Both the position numbers and the translations under genes were made by a program. A DNA stretch of 59,537 nt from Microvirga pakistanensis. GTDB taxonomy: Bacteria; Pseudomonadota; Alphaproteobacteria; Rhizobiales; Beijerinckiaceae. How positions within the stretch are numbered: the first letter of the stretch is position 1; every line of letters begins with the position of its first letter. Shown here in pieces: positions 29,933 to 37,650 of this stretch. The stretch is taken from assembly GCF_004458765.1 (NCBI RefSeq), contig NZ_SPJX01000138.1:1-59537 (forward strand). The letters are read 5' to 3'. The notes beneath the pieces were generated by a model. The model had not been told where the DNA came from. It saw only the letters and a list, made by a program, of their open reading frames with translations, and made no database searches.

Positions 29933-30277
29933 GCGTATAGGCGCACGAGATATGTAAAATATATTGGAATTCCGACGTTAAATTCGTTAGTATTACCCAC
30001 TTTTGCTTAATGTTATCACAAAAATTTGATAGATATGACGTCTATTGAATTAGAATGGCGGTTGTGAGCTAGTTGATTCGATTTCTGCGCACAAACATCA
30101 GTTTTCATGTTTGCTCTCGACAGATCGTGATGAAGTTATCTCTTCTACCATTCTCTGTAGCTGTATTGCGTAACGCCCCTGCGCTGATCCAGCCGTATCC
30201 CGCAGGAGACTTTCGGCTCATTGCATACCCACGGCTAAAGCCGCGTTGACGGCAAAACCCTGTTTAGGGAGTGTCTC
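29933..30277. promoter_or_regulatory. AT-rich divergent intergenic region
   Basis: No gene is seen in these 345 bases between the histidine kinase (minus) and the fourth RTX gene (plus). It is much AT-richer than its surroundings, especially 29945-30110, and should hold both promoters. I could not assign specific sites. Confidence 0.5.
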
Positions 30278-31357
30278 ATGTTCGCAAGCAAAGCTCTGCT
30301 GCTCGAACCGATGGGGTCGCGTTCGCCAAGCGAAACGCATGCCGCCCTTGTTGTCTCCCAAAACAGTTATGCCGATGTTGCCTTCGGAGCAGATTTCACA
30401 ACCATTTTGCAACTGCGAACAGGCTCGCCTCCTAACCCATGGGAATGTGCTTGGGCGATTTTCAACTACACCGATAATACGCATTTCTATTACGTGGCCT
30501 TCAAACCGAATGGTTGGGAACTCGGCAAAGCCGATCCAGCCTACCCGGGGAGCCAAAGATTCTTGGCGACAGGCGAGGACATGACCTTTGCGGTGGGCTC
30601 CAAGCACAGTTTCCAGATTACTCAGACGGGAGCCACGATCACTGTTAAAGCGGACGGCAAGATACTGACGACATTCACTGACAGGGAACGGCCATATCTG
30701 AGCGGAAAGGTTGGCTTCTACACAGAGGATGCCAAGGTGGCGTTCGACACTGTAACAGGTTCAATCAGTGAGTCCTTCGAGTCCTATCCCATTCAAACCT
30801 TCAGCGACGGAGCCCGTCTAGGCTCCGCTTGGGAAACCCCGTTTGTAGGCTATGGCCGGGCGGAAATCTTCGATTTCAGCAGCGCTGAGCCCAACACACA
30901 GATTGTGTTCACAGGCACCAGCGCTGCCGATAACATCGACGCAAACGATCTGGATAATACAATCTTTGGTATGGAAGGTAGGGATTACCTGAACGGTGAA
31001 GCAGGCAATAATCTGATTTCTGGAGGAACGGGAGCAGATACTATGCTTGACGGCTCCGGTCGTGACACCTTTGCCTTTAACACGGTATTAGATGCTTCAG
31101 GTGACAGGATTGACCACTGGTATGCCGACGTTCTTGATTTGGCGAGGATCGACGCCAATACTAGCGTTGGGGGTAACAATGCTTTCAACTTCGTTGGCAT
31201 CCGCGGCTTCAGTGGCAGAGGACAGCTGCATTACGTCCAGGATTCCTCGAAGGGCCTCGCTTACATCGAAGGGAACGTGTCGGGAGGGCTTGCCCCTGAA
31301 TTTCGCATCGAGGTAGCCGGGTTGCATGCATTTCTTGCAGCAGACTTCATTTTATAG
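30278..31357 (+). CDS. LamG-like/RTX secreted protein, 359 aa
   Basis: Residues about 20-165 resemble the jelly-roll domain found in LamG/DUF1080-type proteins (AIFNYTDNTHFYYVAF, KADGKILTTFTD, PYLSGKVGFYTEDA), often carbohydrate-binding. Residues about 215-275 carry weak RTX repeats (NTIFGMEGRDYLNGEAGNN, ISGGTGADTMLDGSG). The C-terminus, HAFLAADFIL, fits the D-F-[IL]-[IL] signal of the giant RTX proteins, so the nearby PrtD-like transporter is the likely exporter. There is no Sec signal. AGGGAG lies 7 bases before the ATG. Binding to the locus polysaccharide is a hypothesis suggested by the jelly-roll domain and location. Confidence 0.85.
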   Translation: MFASKALLLEPMGSRSPSETHAALVVSQNSYADVAFGADFTTILQLRTGSPPNPWECAWAIFNYTDNTHFYYVAFKPNGWELGKADPAYPGSQRFLATGEDMTFAVGSKHSFQITQTGATITVKADGKILTTFTDRERPYLSGKVGFYTEDAKVAFDTVTGSISESFESYPIQTFSDGARLGSAWETPFVGYGRAEIFDFSSAEPNTQIVFTGTSAADNIDANDLDNTIFGMEGRDYLNGEAGNNLISGGTGADTMLDGSGRDTFAFNTVLDASGDRIDHWYADVLDLARIDANTSVGGNNAFNFVGIRGFSGRGQLHYVQDSSKGLAYIEGNVSGGLAPEFRIEVAGLHAFLAADFIL

Positions 31358-31418
31358 GATTACCCAGAGAACGAGAACGTCGCTCACCCAATTATTTGGA
31401 TAGACACCCCGGCGACAC

Positions 31419-32243
31419 GGTTCCGTCGCAAATCCGAGGCAGGGACGCGACAATGGCAGGTCTTCGTTACGCGCTCATGCAGCGAGCCGCTCGAATTGCT
31501 CGGCGAGTGACAGCCGCTGATTGCAGGCATATTTCGCCTGCTGTTTGCGCATCATATGGATCAGCTCGATGCCGCCCAGGATCACGCGGGCGCTGGCAAC
31601 GGATTTGAAGCCGAGCATGGGGCGCACACGGCGTTTGATCGCGCGATGATCCTGTTCGATGCGATTGTTCAGGTAGGCACTCTGCCGGATCCTGATGGGC
31701 TGCAGCTTGCACCCCGATCTGTCCTGCAGCCGGCTCTCGGCATCACACGACAGGATGGCTTCTCGATTGGTCTGGCTGCCGTCGATGACGATCCGCTCAG
31801 GTCGGCCGTGCCGCTTGAGCGCCTTGCGTAGAAACCGTTTGGCAGCAATGAGGTTCCGTCGTTCGCTGAACCAGAACTCGACCGTGTCGCCATGGTTGTC
31901 GATGGCCCGGTAGAGATAGGTCCATCGCCCGCGCACCTTAATATATGTTTCGTCGACGTGCCACCTGCCGGTGACGGCTCGCTTGCTCCGATTGAACCGC
32001 TTCAGCAATTCGGGCGAGTAGCGCACGATCCACCTGTGAATGGTCGCGTGATCGACGGAGATCCCCCGCTCGGCCATCATCTCCTCCAGATTTCGGAGGC
32101 TGAGGTTGTAAGCCAGATACCACCGGACGCAGAGCAGGATCACCGACCGGTCAAAATGCCTGCCTTTGAACATCCCTGTCTCCGCTCCTGTGACTATGGT
32201 CACCGTAACTGAAACTCTGAAACGAAAAGTTTGCGACGAATCC
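31419..32243 (-). mobile_element. IS6-family insertion sequence, apparently complete
   Basis: The ends are imperfect inverted repeats of 14 bases, GGTTCCGTCGCAAA on the left and GGATTCGTCGCAAA (reverse strand) on the right. One intact transposase gene lies inside. The 8-base flanks do not match each other, so this copy has either taken part in a rearrangement or arisen by replicative deletion, which is common for IS6 elements. Confidence 0.8.
31475..32173 (-). CDS. IS6-family DDE transposase, 232 aa
   Basis: Begins MFKGRHFDRSVILLCVRWYL, the usual IS6 start. The frame is open 61 codons further upstream, but that portion is the IS end and flanking DNA. The HTH is in LRNLEEMMAERGISVDHATI. Catalytic residues are visible: D in RWHVDETYIKVRG, D in IVIDGSQTNRE and E in NNRIEQDHRAIKRR. 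Length matches the family (about 235 aa). It looks active. Broken relatives lie at 36314-37031 and near 43573-43770. Confidence 0.92.
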   Translation of the reverse strand: MFKGRHFDRSVILLCVRWYLAYNLSLRNLEEMMAERGISVDHATIHRWIVRYSPELLKRFNRSKRAVTGRWHVDETYIKVRGRWTYLYRAIDNHGDTVEFWFSERRNLIAAKRFLRKALKRHGRPERIVIDGSQTNREAILSCDAESRLQDRSGCKLQPIRIRQSAYLNNRIEQDHRAIKRRVRPMLGFKSVASARVILGGIELIHMMRKQQAKYACNQRLSLAEQFERLAA

Positions 32244-32321
32244 GCCAATGTCGGTGTCAGAATGAATGAACCTCTCTCCAGCGTAATCATTGATCCGGTT
32301 GTCCAGGAGAAGGGGATGATC

Positions 32322-32576
32322 ATGTCCGACACGGTGTCTGCCGCAGCCATCGCCACCAGCCAGGATGAGCGGATCCGACAGCGGGCCTATCAGATCTGGG
32401 AGAACGAGGGCCGCACCGGCAATCCTGAAGATCACTGGTTCAGGGCCGAGCGGGAGCTTGCCAATCAGGGGCAGGAGCGCTCGGACGCGACGGTGGAGAA
32501 TGCTCCGCCCGTTAACGCGGTAGAGGCGGGTTCCGCGGCTACTGGCGAGATCCCTGACGAGCGGATGGCCGAATAG
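32322..32576 (+). CDS. DUF2934-family small protein, 84 aa
   Basis: The central segment DERIRQRAYQIWENEGR followed by NPEDHWFRAEREL is the DUF2934 signature, a family of unknown function common in rhizobia and methylobacteria. The ATG at 32322 follows GGAGAAGGGGATGATC; an ATG six bases earlier is possible. It lies directly beside the IS6 right end, so its original promoter may have been replaced. It is convergent with ecfG, and their 3' ends overlap by 112 bases, which is unusual and suggests that one C-terminus is not original. Confidence 0.75.
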   Translation: MSDTVSAAAIATSQDERIRQRAYQIWENEGRTGNPEDHWFRAERELANQGQERSDATVENAPPVNAVEAGSAATGEIPDERMAE

Positions 32577-33163
32577 CTGACGCAAGCACCCAAGCCGGCC
32601 CATGCACCGCCGCCAGTTTCAAGGCGTGTGCATGAACAGCGCAGCCTTGACCAGACGGGGCCAAGGTCCTCGTCAGCATCAAGCCCCAGGATCTCCGCCA
32701 GGCGGGTGCGGGCGCGGTTGATGCGGCTCTTGATCGTGCCGATGTTCGTCCCGCAGATCTGGGCCGCCTCCTCGTACGACACGCCCTCGGCGCCCACCAG
32801 CAGCAGGGCCTCGCGCTGCTCAGGGCTGAGCTTGGCCAGGGCCGCCTGCATGTCGCTGAAGTCCAGGCGAGCACCTTGCTCCGGCACGACCGCGAGCTTG
32901 CCGGCGAGCGCCCCTTCCGGGTCGTCCACCTCCCGACGGCCGCGGCGCATTTCCGTGTAGAACTGGTTGCGCAGGATGGTGAAGAGCCAGGCCTGCATGC
33001 TCGTGCCGGGCTGGAACTTGTCCAGGTTCTCCAGCCCGCGCAGCAGCGCCGCCTGCACGAGATCGTCCGCATAGGTGATGTTGCCGGTGAGCGAAATGGC
33101 AAAGGCGCGCAGATGCGGAATAGCATTGAGCATTGCCTGACGGACAGGATCCTCACTCGCCAT
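32465..33163 (-). CDS. ecfG: EcfG-type general stress response sigma factor, 232 aa
   Basis: ECF sigma factor that directs general stress transcription in alphaproteobacteria and is held inactive by NepR. Region 2 (ADDLVQAALLRGLENLDKFQ, QAWLFTILRNQFYTEMRR) and region 4 (LSPEQREALLLVGAEGVSYE, GTIKSRINRARTRLAEILG) are complete within the first 170 residues. The ATG at 33163 overlaps the 3' end of nepR by 11 bases, the usual nepR-ecfG coupling. The last 55 or so residues have no family similarity and overlap the DUF2934 gene, suggesting a frameshift or lost stop near 32650. The partner PhyR is not in the window. Confidence 0.9.
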   Translation of the reverse strand: MASEDPVRQAMLNAIPHLRAFAISLTGNITYADDLVQAALLRGLENLDKFQPGTSMQAWLFTILRNQFYTEMRRGRREVDDPEGALAGKLAVVPEQGARLDFSDMQAALAKLSPEQREALLLVGAEGVSYEEAAQICGTNIGTIKSRINRARTRLAEILGLDADEDLGPVWSRLRCSCTRLETGGGAWAGLGACVSYSAIRSSGISPVAAEPASTALTGGAFSTVASERSCP

Positions 33164-33449
33164 CGGAGCGGCTTTCTTTGGCGTCCAGTTGCGCAAGGAG
33201 CTGGACGAAGCGGTCAGGCACGGGCTCGCTCATGAGCTTTGCGTAGTAGGCCTGGAGCTGCTCGCCCAGGAAGGTGGCCACGTGAAGCGGCAGGGCCGGC
33301 TCGGGGCCGGGATCGCCATTGACGTTCAGGAGGTCCTCAAGTGCACTCGGTTCGTCCAGAACGGTGCTTTTGTCGAGGTTGCTTGTCGCCACGCTTGCTT
33401 CTCCAGACGCAGACAGGTTGCCCTCAGGCTTGTAGCATATAGAGGACAT
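33153..33449 (-). CDS. nepR: NepR anti-sigma factor, 98 aa
   Basis: Sequesters EcfG until phosphorylated PhyR displaces it. The core helices lie in the second half: LPLHVATFLGEQLQAYYAKL and VPDRFVQLLAQLDAKE, the latter being the strongly conserved NepR motif. The N-terminal 45 residues are variable, as in the family. It is transcribed ahead of ecfG with an 11-base overlap. The sequence immediately upstream is a truncated LysR gene rather than an ordinary promoter region, and I saw no clear EcfG promoter (GGAAC, spacer, CGTT). Confidence 0.85.
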   Translation of the reverse strand: MSSICYKPEGNLSASGEASVATSNLDKSTVLDEPSALEDLLNVNGDPGPEPALPLHVATFLGEQLQAYYAKLMSEPVPDRFVQLLAQLDAKESRSDGE

Positions 33450-33613
33450 CCTGCCTGTGTCTGGAGAAGCTGCACGCTTAGGCGGTGCTCCAACTCCTGG
33501 ACTCTCCGGCTGAACGTGGCCTTCGGCAGCCGCAAGGACTGGGCGGCGGCGGTGAAGCTGCCTTCCTGGACCACCTTCACAAAAGCCAATGTGTCATCGA
33601 GACCAGATGTCAT
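33326..33613 (-). pseudogene. truncated LysR-family regulator (HTH only)
   Basis: The first 53 or so residues (GLDDTLAFVKVVQEGSFTAA, LPKATFSRRVQELEHRL) are a standard LysR winged HTH. From about base 33455 the frame leaves the family and runs into the 5' part of nepR in another frame. The effector domain is absent. The break a few bases before the nepR start points to a deletion that joined the two genes. Confidence 0.8.
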
Positions 33614-33657
33614 GCCGGCATTCCCTTAGTCGATGTTTCGAACTCAGGTACACCTTT

Positions 33658-33695
33658 CCCAGAAACAGCAGCACATCCCAGAAACAGCAGCACAT
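33658..33695. repeat. two tandem 19-bp repeats
   Basis: CCCAGAAACAGCAGCACAT occurs twice without interruption, upstream of the LysR fragment. Two copies only, so it may be replication slippage or a tandem regulatory site. Confidence 0.7.
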
Positions 33696-33728
33696 CAATC
33701 TGCCAACCTCCATGTCCGGGCGGTCGGC

Positions 33729-33756
33729 GACCTCCGCCGACAGGGCAGCGGAGGTC
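33729..33756 (-). terminator. hairpin downstream of the aldehyde dehydrogenase gene
   Basis: A perfect 9-bp stem (GACCTCCGC / GCGGAGGTC) with a 10-base loop lies 57 bases past the aldehyde dehydrogenase stop. No T-run follows, so the terminator call is tentative. Confidence 0.3.
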
Positions 33757-33813
33757 GTTCGTTGCAGGTGGCTCAGCCTGCCGCCCCAGAATGTTGTGGC
33801 GATCCGGCCGAGA

Positions 33814-35301
33814 TCAAGCCAGTGGCGCGTCAACAGACGCGTATACCTTGATCTCCTGGAACTGCTCAATGGCGCGAGGGCCGCACAGCACGCCGATGCC
33901 GCTCTGCTTGAAACCGCTCTCCTCAAAATGCTCGGAGATCACGCCCCAGCAGTTCATCCAGATGGTGCCAGCCTGGATGGCCTTGCCGACACGACGGGCG
34001 CGCGCACCGTCTGCGGTGAACACGGACGCAGCAAGGCCGAACTCCGTCGCATTGGCGCGGTGGATCGCGTCGGCTTCATCATCGAACACCTCAAAGGTCT
34101 GCACCGGGCCGAAGATCTCATTCTGAATGACGAAGGAGTCGAGCGGCTGCACCTCGAACAGAGTGGGCCTGTAGAACGCGCCACCGGCCAGTGGCCCCTC
34201 TGTGACGGGCCCGCCGCGCACCAGGATTCTGGTGGAGGCAGCCGCCTCGGCGACGAGTTCGTCCACCCGCCTGACACTTGCCTTGTCGATCAACGGCCCG
34301 AGTTGAGCATTGGGGTCCTCGCTCTCGCCGAGCCGGACATTCTGATAAGCCTCGATCAGCGCCTCCCGGAGGGCGCCGGCGATGCCGCGCTGGACGAGCA
34401 CACGCGATCCCGTGCAGCAGAACTGCCCGTTCATCACAACCAAAGCCGTGACGATCTGCGGAACGACGACGCTAAGGTCCGCATCGTCAAAGACAACCAG
34501 TGGCGTCTTCCCGCCCAGTTCAAGGTTGAGCCGCTTCAGCGTCCTGGCGCCGTTCTTGGCAATGATCCGCCCGACCTTGGTGCTGCCCGTATAACTGATC
34601 GCGTTCACGTCAGGGGAGTCGACGAGCATGGCCGCACCGATGCTGCCGCTCTCGGTAATGACATTCAGTGCGCCGGCCGGGAGAAGTGTCGTTGCAGCCA
34701 CCGCCTCGGCGAACAGCGCATTGGTCAACGCGGTCTGATGCGGCATCTTGAGAACGACGGTGCATCCCGCGGCAAGAGCCGGGCCGATGGCGCGGATGGA
34801 GAGGACGATCGGCGAGTTCCAGGGCGAGATCACGCCGACCACGCCCATCGGCTCGGGGTCGGAGTGGAAGTACACTCCCGGAGCCGTCTCAAGGGCCCGG
34901 CCGCCCGTCTGAAGCATGGCGCTCGCGGCGGAATAGCGGAGCCACTCGACCGACCCTTGCAGCTCCCACTGCGTCTGAGCGAGCAGCTTGCCACCCTCGC
35001 GGCTGAGCATGAGCGCCATCTCAGCCCCAGACGCCTCAATGCGGTCGGCCAGCTCAAACAGGGCGCGAGAGCGCAGGCTCCGGTCTCGCGACCAACTCGT
35101 TGTATCGAACGCAGCACGGGCGGCTTCGATCGCCTGACGCGCTTCCTCAGGGCCGATATCGACATAGCGGCCGAGCGCCTTTCCGGTCGACGGGCTGATC
35201 GTCTCTCCGATTGTGCCTCCATTGTTCCAGGTGCCGTTGATCCAGTTCGGGCGCGGCTCGGACTGGGTCGAAAAATGCGGGGTCGAGAAGTGTTGGGTCA
35301 T
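33814..35301 (-). CDS. NAD(P)-dependent aldehyde dehydrogenase, 495 aa
   Basis: Oxidises an aldehyde to the acid; the substrate is not predictable. Full family length. Landmarks: VVGVISPWNSP (catalytic-pocket Asn), LNLELGGKTPLVVFDDADL (general-base Glu), GQFCCTGSRVLVQRG (nucleophile Cys) and EIFGPVQTFEVFDDEADAI. The ATG is preceded by AAAGGA at a suitable distance. It is downstream of a TetR gene on the same strand, and an operator-like motif at 35434-35446 lies between them, so repression by that TetR protein is likely. Confidence 0.93.
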   Translation of the reverse strand: MTQHFSTPHFSTQSEPRPNWINGTWNNGGTIGETISPSTGKALGRYVDIGPEEARQAIEAARAAFDTTSWSRDRSLRSRALFELADRIEASGAEMALMLSREGGKLLAQTQWELQGSVEWLRYSAASAMLQTGGRALETAPGVYFHSDPEPMGVVGVISPWNSPIVLSIRAIGPALAAGCTVVLKMPHQTALTNALFAEAVAATTLLPAGALNVITESGSIGAAMLVDSPDVNAISYTGSTKVGRIIAKNGARTLKRLNLELGGKTPLVVFDDADLSVVVPQIVTALVVMNGQFCCTGSRVLVQRGIAGALREALIEAYQNVRLGESEDPNAQLGPLIDKASVRRVDELVAEAAASTRILVRGGPVTEGPLAGGAFYRPTLFEVQPLDSFVIQNEIFGPVQTFEVFDDEADAIHRANATEFGLAASVFTADGARARRVGKAIQAGTIWMNCWGVISEHFEESGFKQSGIGVLCGPRAIEQFQEIKVYASVDAPLA

Positions 35302-35433
35302 GGCTTTGGTCCTTTGGGATCTCCGCGGTCTCCGGAGGAGAGATCAAACCGTGAGCGGGATCCGGCATGATCATCAGGCTGCATTGGGCATCAGGGCTTC
35401 CATCCCTCGGCGCATCAGCCATAGATATATATG

Positions 35434-35446
35434 TGAGTGGTCACTT
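35434..35446. promoter_or_regulatory. candidate TetR operator upstream of aldehyde dehydrogenase
   Basis: TGAGTGGTCACTT contains the inverted repeat AGTG-GT-CACT and lies in an ATATAT-rich stretch. The same core with one change (TGAGTGGTCGCTT), also preceded by ATATATATG, lies just upstream of the TetR gene at 36139-36151. Confidence 0.6.
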
Positions 35447-35492
35447 ATATAATGTCAACTGCCTATCTCCCATCAGCTCCGATAGAGACGGG

Positions 35493-36119
35493 TCAAGCGG
35501 TCAGATGCAGGCTTTCCGCGACTTGGCCATAATAGCGATCAAGCAGGATCGCGCCGTCAGAGGGGGAAAAGACGTAAAGGCGCATGATACCTTCGAAAAC
35601 AAGGGACAGGCGTTCGCCGACGGCGATTGGGTCGATGTCGCGGGGCACACGCCCTTCATCCCGGGCAGCAAGAATGCTGCGTTGCAGAACCTGGATGAGC
35701 CCGACCTCGGAGCGGCGAAGCATGGCGGCGACTTCCGGGTTGCGTGCACCCTCACTCGCGATTTCTACGCGGAGAACCGCGATATCGTGACCTTCCTTGG
35801 TCAGGAAAATATCGCTGAGGGCCCTTTTGACAGCCGCTGGGCCTAGATCGCCTGCCCAGAATCGGACGATCATATCGTGATGGCGCTTCAGGTCCGCCTC
35901 GATCAGCGCGAGAATCAGCGCCTCCTTGTTGGGATAGTACTGATAGATGTTAGCGACGCTGACGCCGGCGGTCGCGCTGATCTCGGAGATGGAGGAGGCA
36001 TGAAATCCGCGCCCGATGAAGCATATACGTGCGCCGTCGAGAATCTGGGTCATACGCTCGTGACGGGCCTGCTCATTCACCGGGCGGCCGCGCTGGACTG
36101 GGTTCCTGGTCTTGCTCAT
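35493..36119 (-). CDS. TetR-family transcriptional repressor, 208 aa
   Basis: The N-terminal HTH (about 22-68) reads ISEISATAGVSVANIYQYYP, with the typical YxxYPNKEAL end. The C-terminal ligand-binding half is TetR_C-like and not diagnostic. Its gene and the downstream aldehyde dehydrogenase each have the same GAGTGGTC motif in their upstream regions, pointing to autoregulation and control of the dehydrogenase. The ribosome site before the ATG is weak. Confidence 0.9.
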   Translation of the reverse strand: MSKTRNPVQRGRPVNEQARHERMTQILDGARICFIGRGFHASSISEISATAGVSVANIYQYYPNKEALILALIEADLKRHHDMIVRFWAGDLGPAAVKRALSDIFLTKEGHDIAVLRVEIASEGARNPEVAAMLRRSEVGLIQVLQRSILAARDEGRVPRDIDPIAVGERLSLVFEGIMRLYVFSPSDGAILLDRYYGQVAESLHLTA

Positions 36120-36138
36120 GAAACGAAATATATATGAA

Positions 36139-36151
36139 TGAGTGGTCGCTT
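36139..36151. promoter_or_regulatory. candidate TetR operator upstream of the tetR gene
   Basis: TGAGTGGTCGCTT, preceded by ATATATATGAA, 20 bases before the tetR start. Partner of the site at 35434-35446. Confidence 0.55.
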
Positions 36152-36313
36152 CAAGAAATCTGTGTCCTGGGATTGTTGTCAGCGCTCACTCCACATGCGC
36201 ATTTTTGTGGCAGAGCAGATTTGGTTGCTGTCCAAAGAATGGAGCATCACCAATTAGGGAGGAGCGTTCACGCGAGAGACCCATCTCTGGGGCAAGACGG
36301 AGCAATTACATAA

Positions 36314-37031
36314 GGATTTGTCGCAAACTTTTTGTTTCATAGTTTCAACTACTGAGACCGCAGTCACAGTAGCGGAGGCAGCAGTGTTTAAGGGCAGGCA
36401 TTTTGATCGATCAGTAATCCTGCTCTGTGTCCGCTGGTATCTCGCCTACAATCTCAGCCTCCGGAATTTGGAAGAGATGATGGCTGAGCGGGGTATTGAG
36501 GTGGACCACGCTACGGTCGGTCGCTGGGCGGTCCATTACTCACCCGAGCTTCTCGAGCGGTTCAATCGACACAAGCGCCCCATCAGCCGGAAGCAATCTG
36601 ACAGCCGCCAAACGGTTCCTGAGCAAAGCACTCAAGCGGCATGGCCGGCCTGAGCGGATCGTGATTGACGGCAGCCAAACCAATCGTGAGGCAATCCTGG
36701 CCTGCGATACCGTAGACCGGCTCCAGAGGAGATCGCGGCGTGACTTGAAACCCATCCGCATTCGGCAAAGTGCCTATCTGAACAATCGCATTGCGCAGGA
36801 TCATCGGGCCATTAAGAAACGGGTGCGGCCGATGCTCGGGTTTCAGACCATTGATAGCGCGCGTGCGATCCTGGGAGGCATCGAGATGATCCACATGATG
36901 CGCAAACAGCAGGCGAAGTATGCCCGCAATATGCATCTCTCGCTCGCAGAGCAGTTTGAGATCCTGGCTGCCTGAGCATTGTATCCGGACTGGCCAATAT
37001 CTTGACACTCAGCAAAATTTGCGACGGATCC
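36314..37031 (+). mobile_element. defective IS6-family element
   Basis: The ends are GGATTTGTCGCAAA (left) and GGATCCGTCGCAAA (reverse strand, right), matching the element at 31419-32243. It is about 100 bases shorter because of an internal deletion in the transposase gene. No 8-bp target duplication is seen. Confidence 0.8.
36387..36975 (+). pseudogene. IS6-family transposase pseudogene
   Basis: The frame starts VFKGRHFDRSVILLCVRWYL, runs to about base 36585 and then continues in another frame as NLTAAKRFLSKALKRHGRPE. About 40 residues present in the intact copy are missing, including the first catalytic Asp (HVDETYIK). The acidic residue of NNRIEQDH is also changed to Ala (NNRIAQDH). It cannot encode an active enzyme. 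Confidence 0.88.
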
Positions 37032-37103
37032 GGTCCAGTCTACCCCAAAACTTTCACATTCACTGGCCCAACCTCATGGGAGGGCCTAGAGCTGACCCGA
37101 CAC

Positions 37104-37574
37104 TCAAGGCGAATGGGGTACTTTCAGGATAACGGACTCCTCCGGTGAGATCGAACGGCCATCCTCTGTTCGGACCTCAAGCCGTATTGCCTGGCCCGTC
37201 TTCCGCTCGACCAGCTTTGAATGCTTCTCTCCTGGCTTGAACAGATACTGCTCGCCCCATTGTCTGAGGGCCACCATGACCGGAAAGAGGTCGCGCCCCA
37301 TGGCGGTCAGGTGATACTCTTGGTGGGCGCCCCCGTCAGACGAGGCGACTACCTTCAGGATGCCGCGCTCAGTCAACGTACGCAGGCGGTCGGACAGAAT
37401 GTTCTTGGCAATACCCAGGTTTTTCTGGAACTCGCCAAAACGAGTCAATCCATCGAAGGCGTCGCGGACGATCAGGAGCGACCACCAGTCGCCGATCACG
37501 TCGAGTGATCTCGCGCTAGGGCAGTAGTCGCCCTGAAGACTCTTTCGCTTCACCATCATCGACCTCATGGCCAA
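37104..37574 (-). CDS. HxlR-family transcriptional regulator, 156 aa
   Basis: Winged-HTH regulator. The HxlR signature is clear: CPSARSLDVIGDWWSLLIVR, GLTRFGEFQKNLGIAKNILS and LRTLTERGILKV, ending with GRDLFPVMVALRQWGEQYL. The family usually responds to reactive electrophiles, quinones or drugs. It is divergent from an MFS exporter, and two GGTTGCATTAT palindromes lie between them, so it probably represses both genes. The start could be the first ATG or one five or six codons later. Confidence 0.92.
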   Translation of the reverse strand: MAMRSMMVKRKSLQGDYCPSARSLDVIGDWWSLLIVRDAFDGLTRFGEFQKNLGIAKNILSDRLRTLTERGILKVVASSDGGAHQEYHLTAMGRDLFPVMVALRQWGEQYLFKPGEKHSKLVERKTGQAIRLEVRTEDGRSISPEESVILKVPHSP

Positions 37575-37594
37575 GCCACCGAACCTGGCCTTGG

Positions 37595-37613
37595 CGGTTG
37601 CATTATAAAACCG
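37595..37613. promoter_or_regulatory. HxlR operator candidate 1
   Basis: CGGTTGCATTATAAAACCG is an imperfect inverted repeat, centred 37 bases from the second site. It shares GGTTGCATTAT and the AACC end with that site. Confidence 0.6.
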
Positions 37614-37631
37614 AACCTGCTACTGACCAAA

Positions 37632-37650
37632 TGGTTGCATTATGCAACCA
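37632..37650. promoter_or_regulatory. HxlR operator candidate 2, overlapping the MFS start codon
   Basis: TGGTTGCATTATGCAACCA is a perfect 9-bp inverted repeat around one central base. The annotated MFS ATG (37642) lies inside it, so either the regulator blocks at the start codon or the true start is the ATG at 37672. Confidence 0.65.

Noticed and set aside
32174..32356. Longer N-terminus for the IS6 transposase
   Set aside because: It would encode the IS terminal repeat and flanking host DNA; MFKGRHFDRS is the usual family start.
33589..35370. 593-codon plus-strand frame over the aldehyde dehydrogenase
   Set aside because: Antisense to a full-length dehydrogenase with all catalytic motifs. 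The translation is low-complexity Arg/Asp/His-rich.
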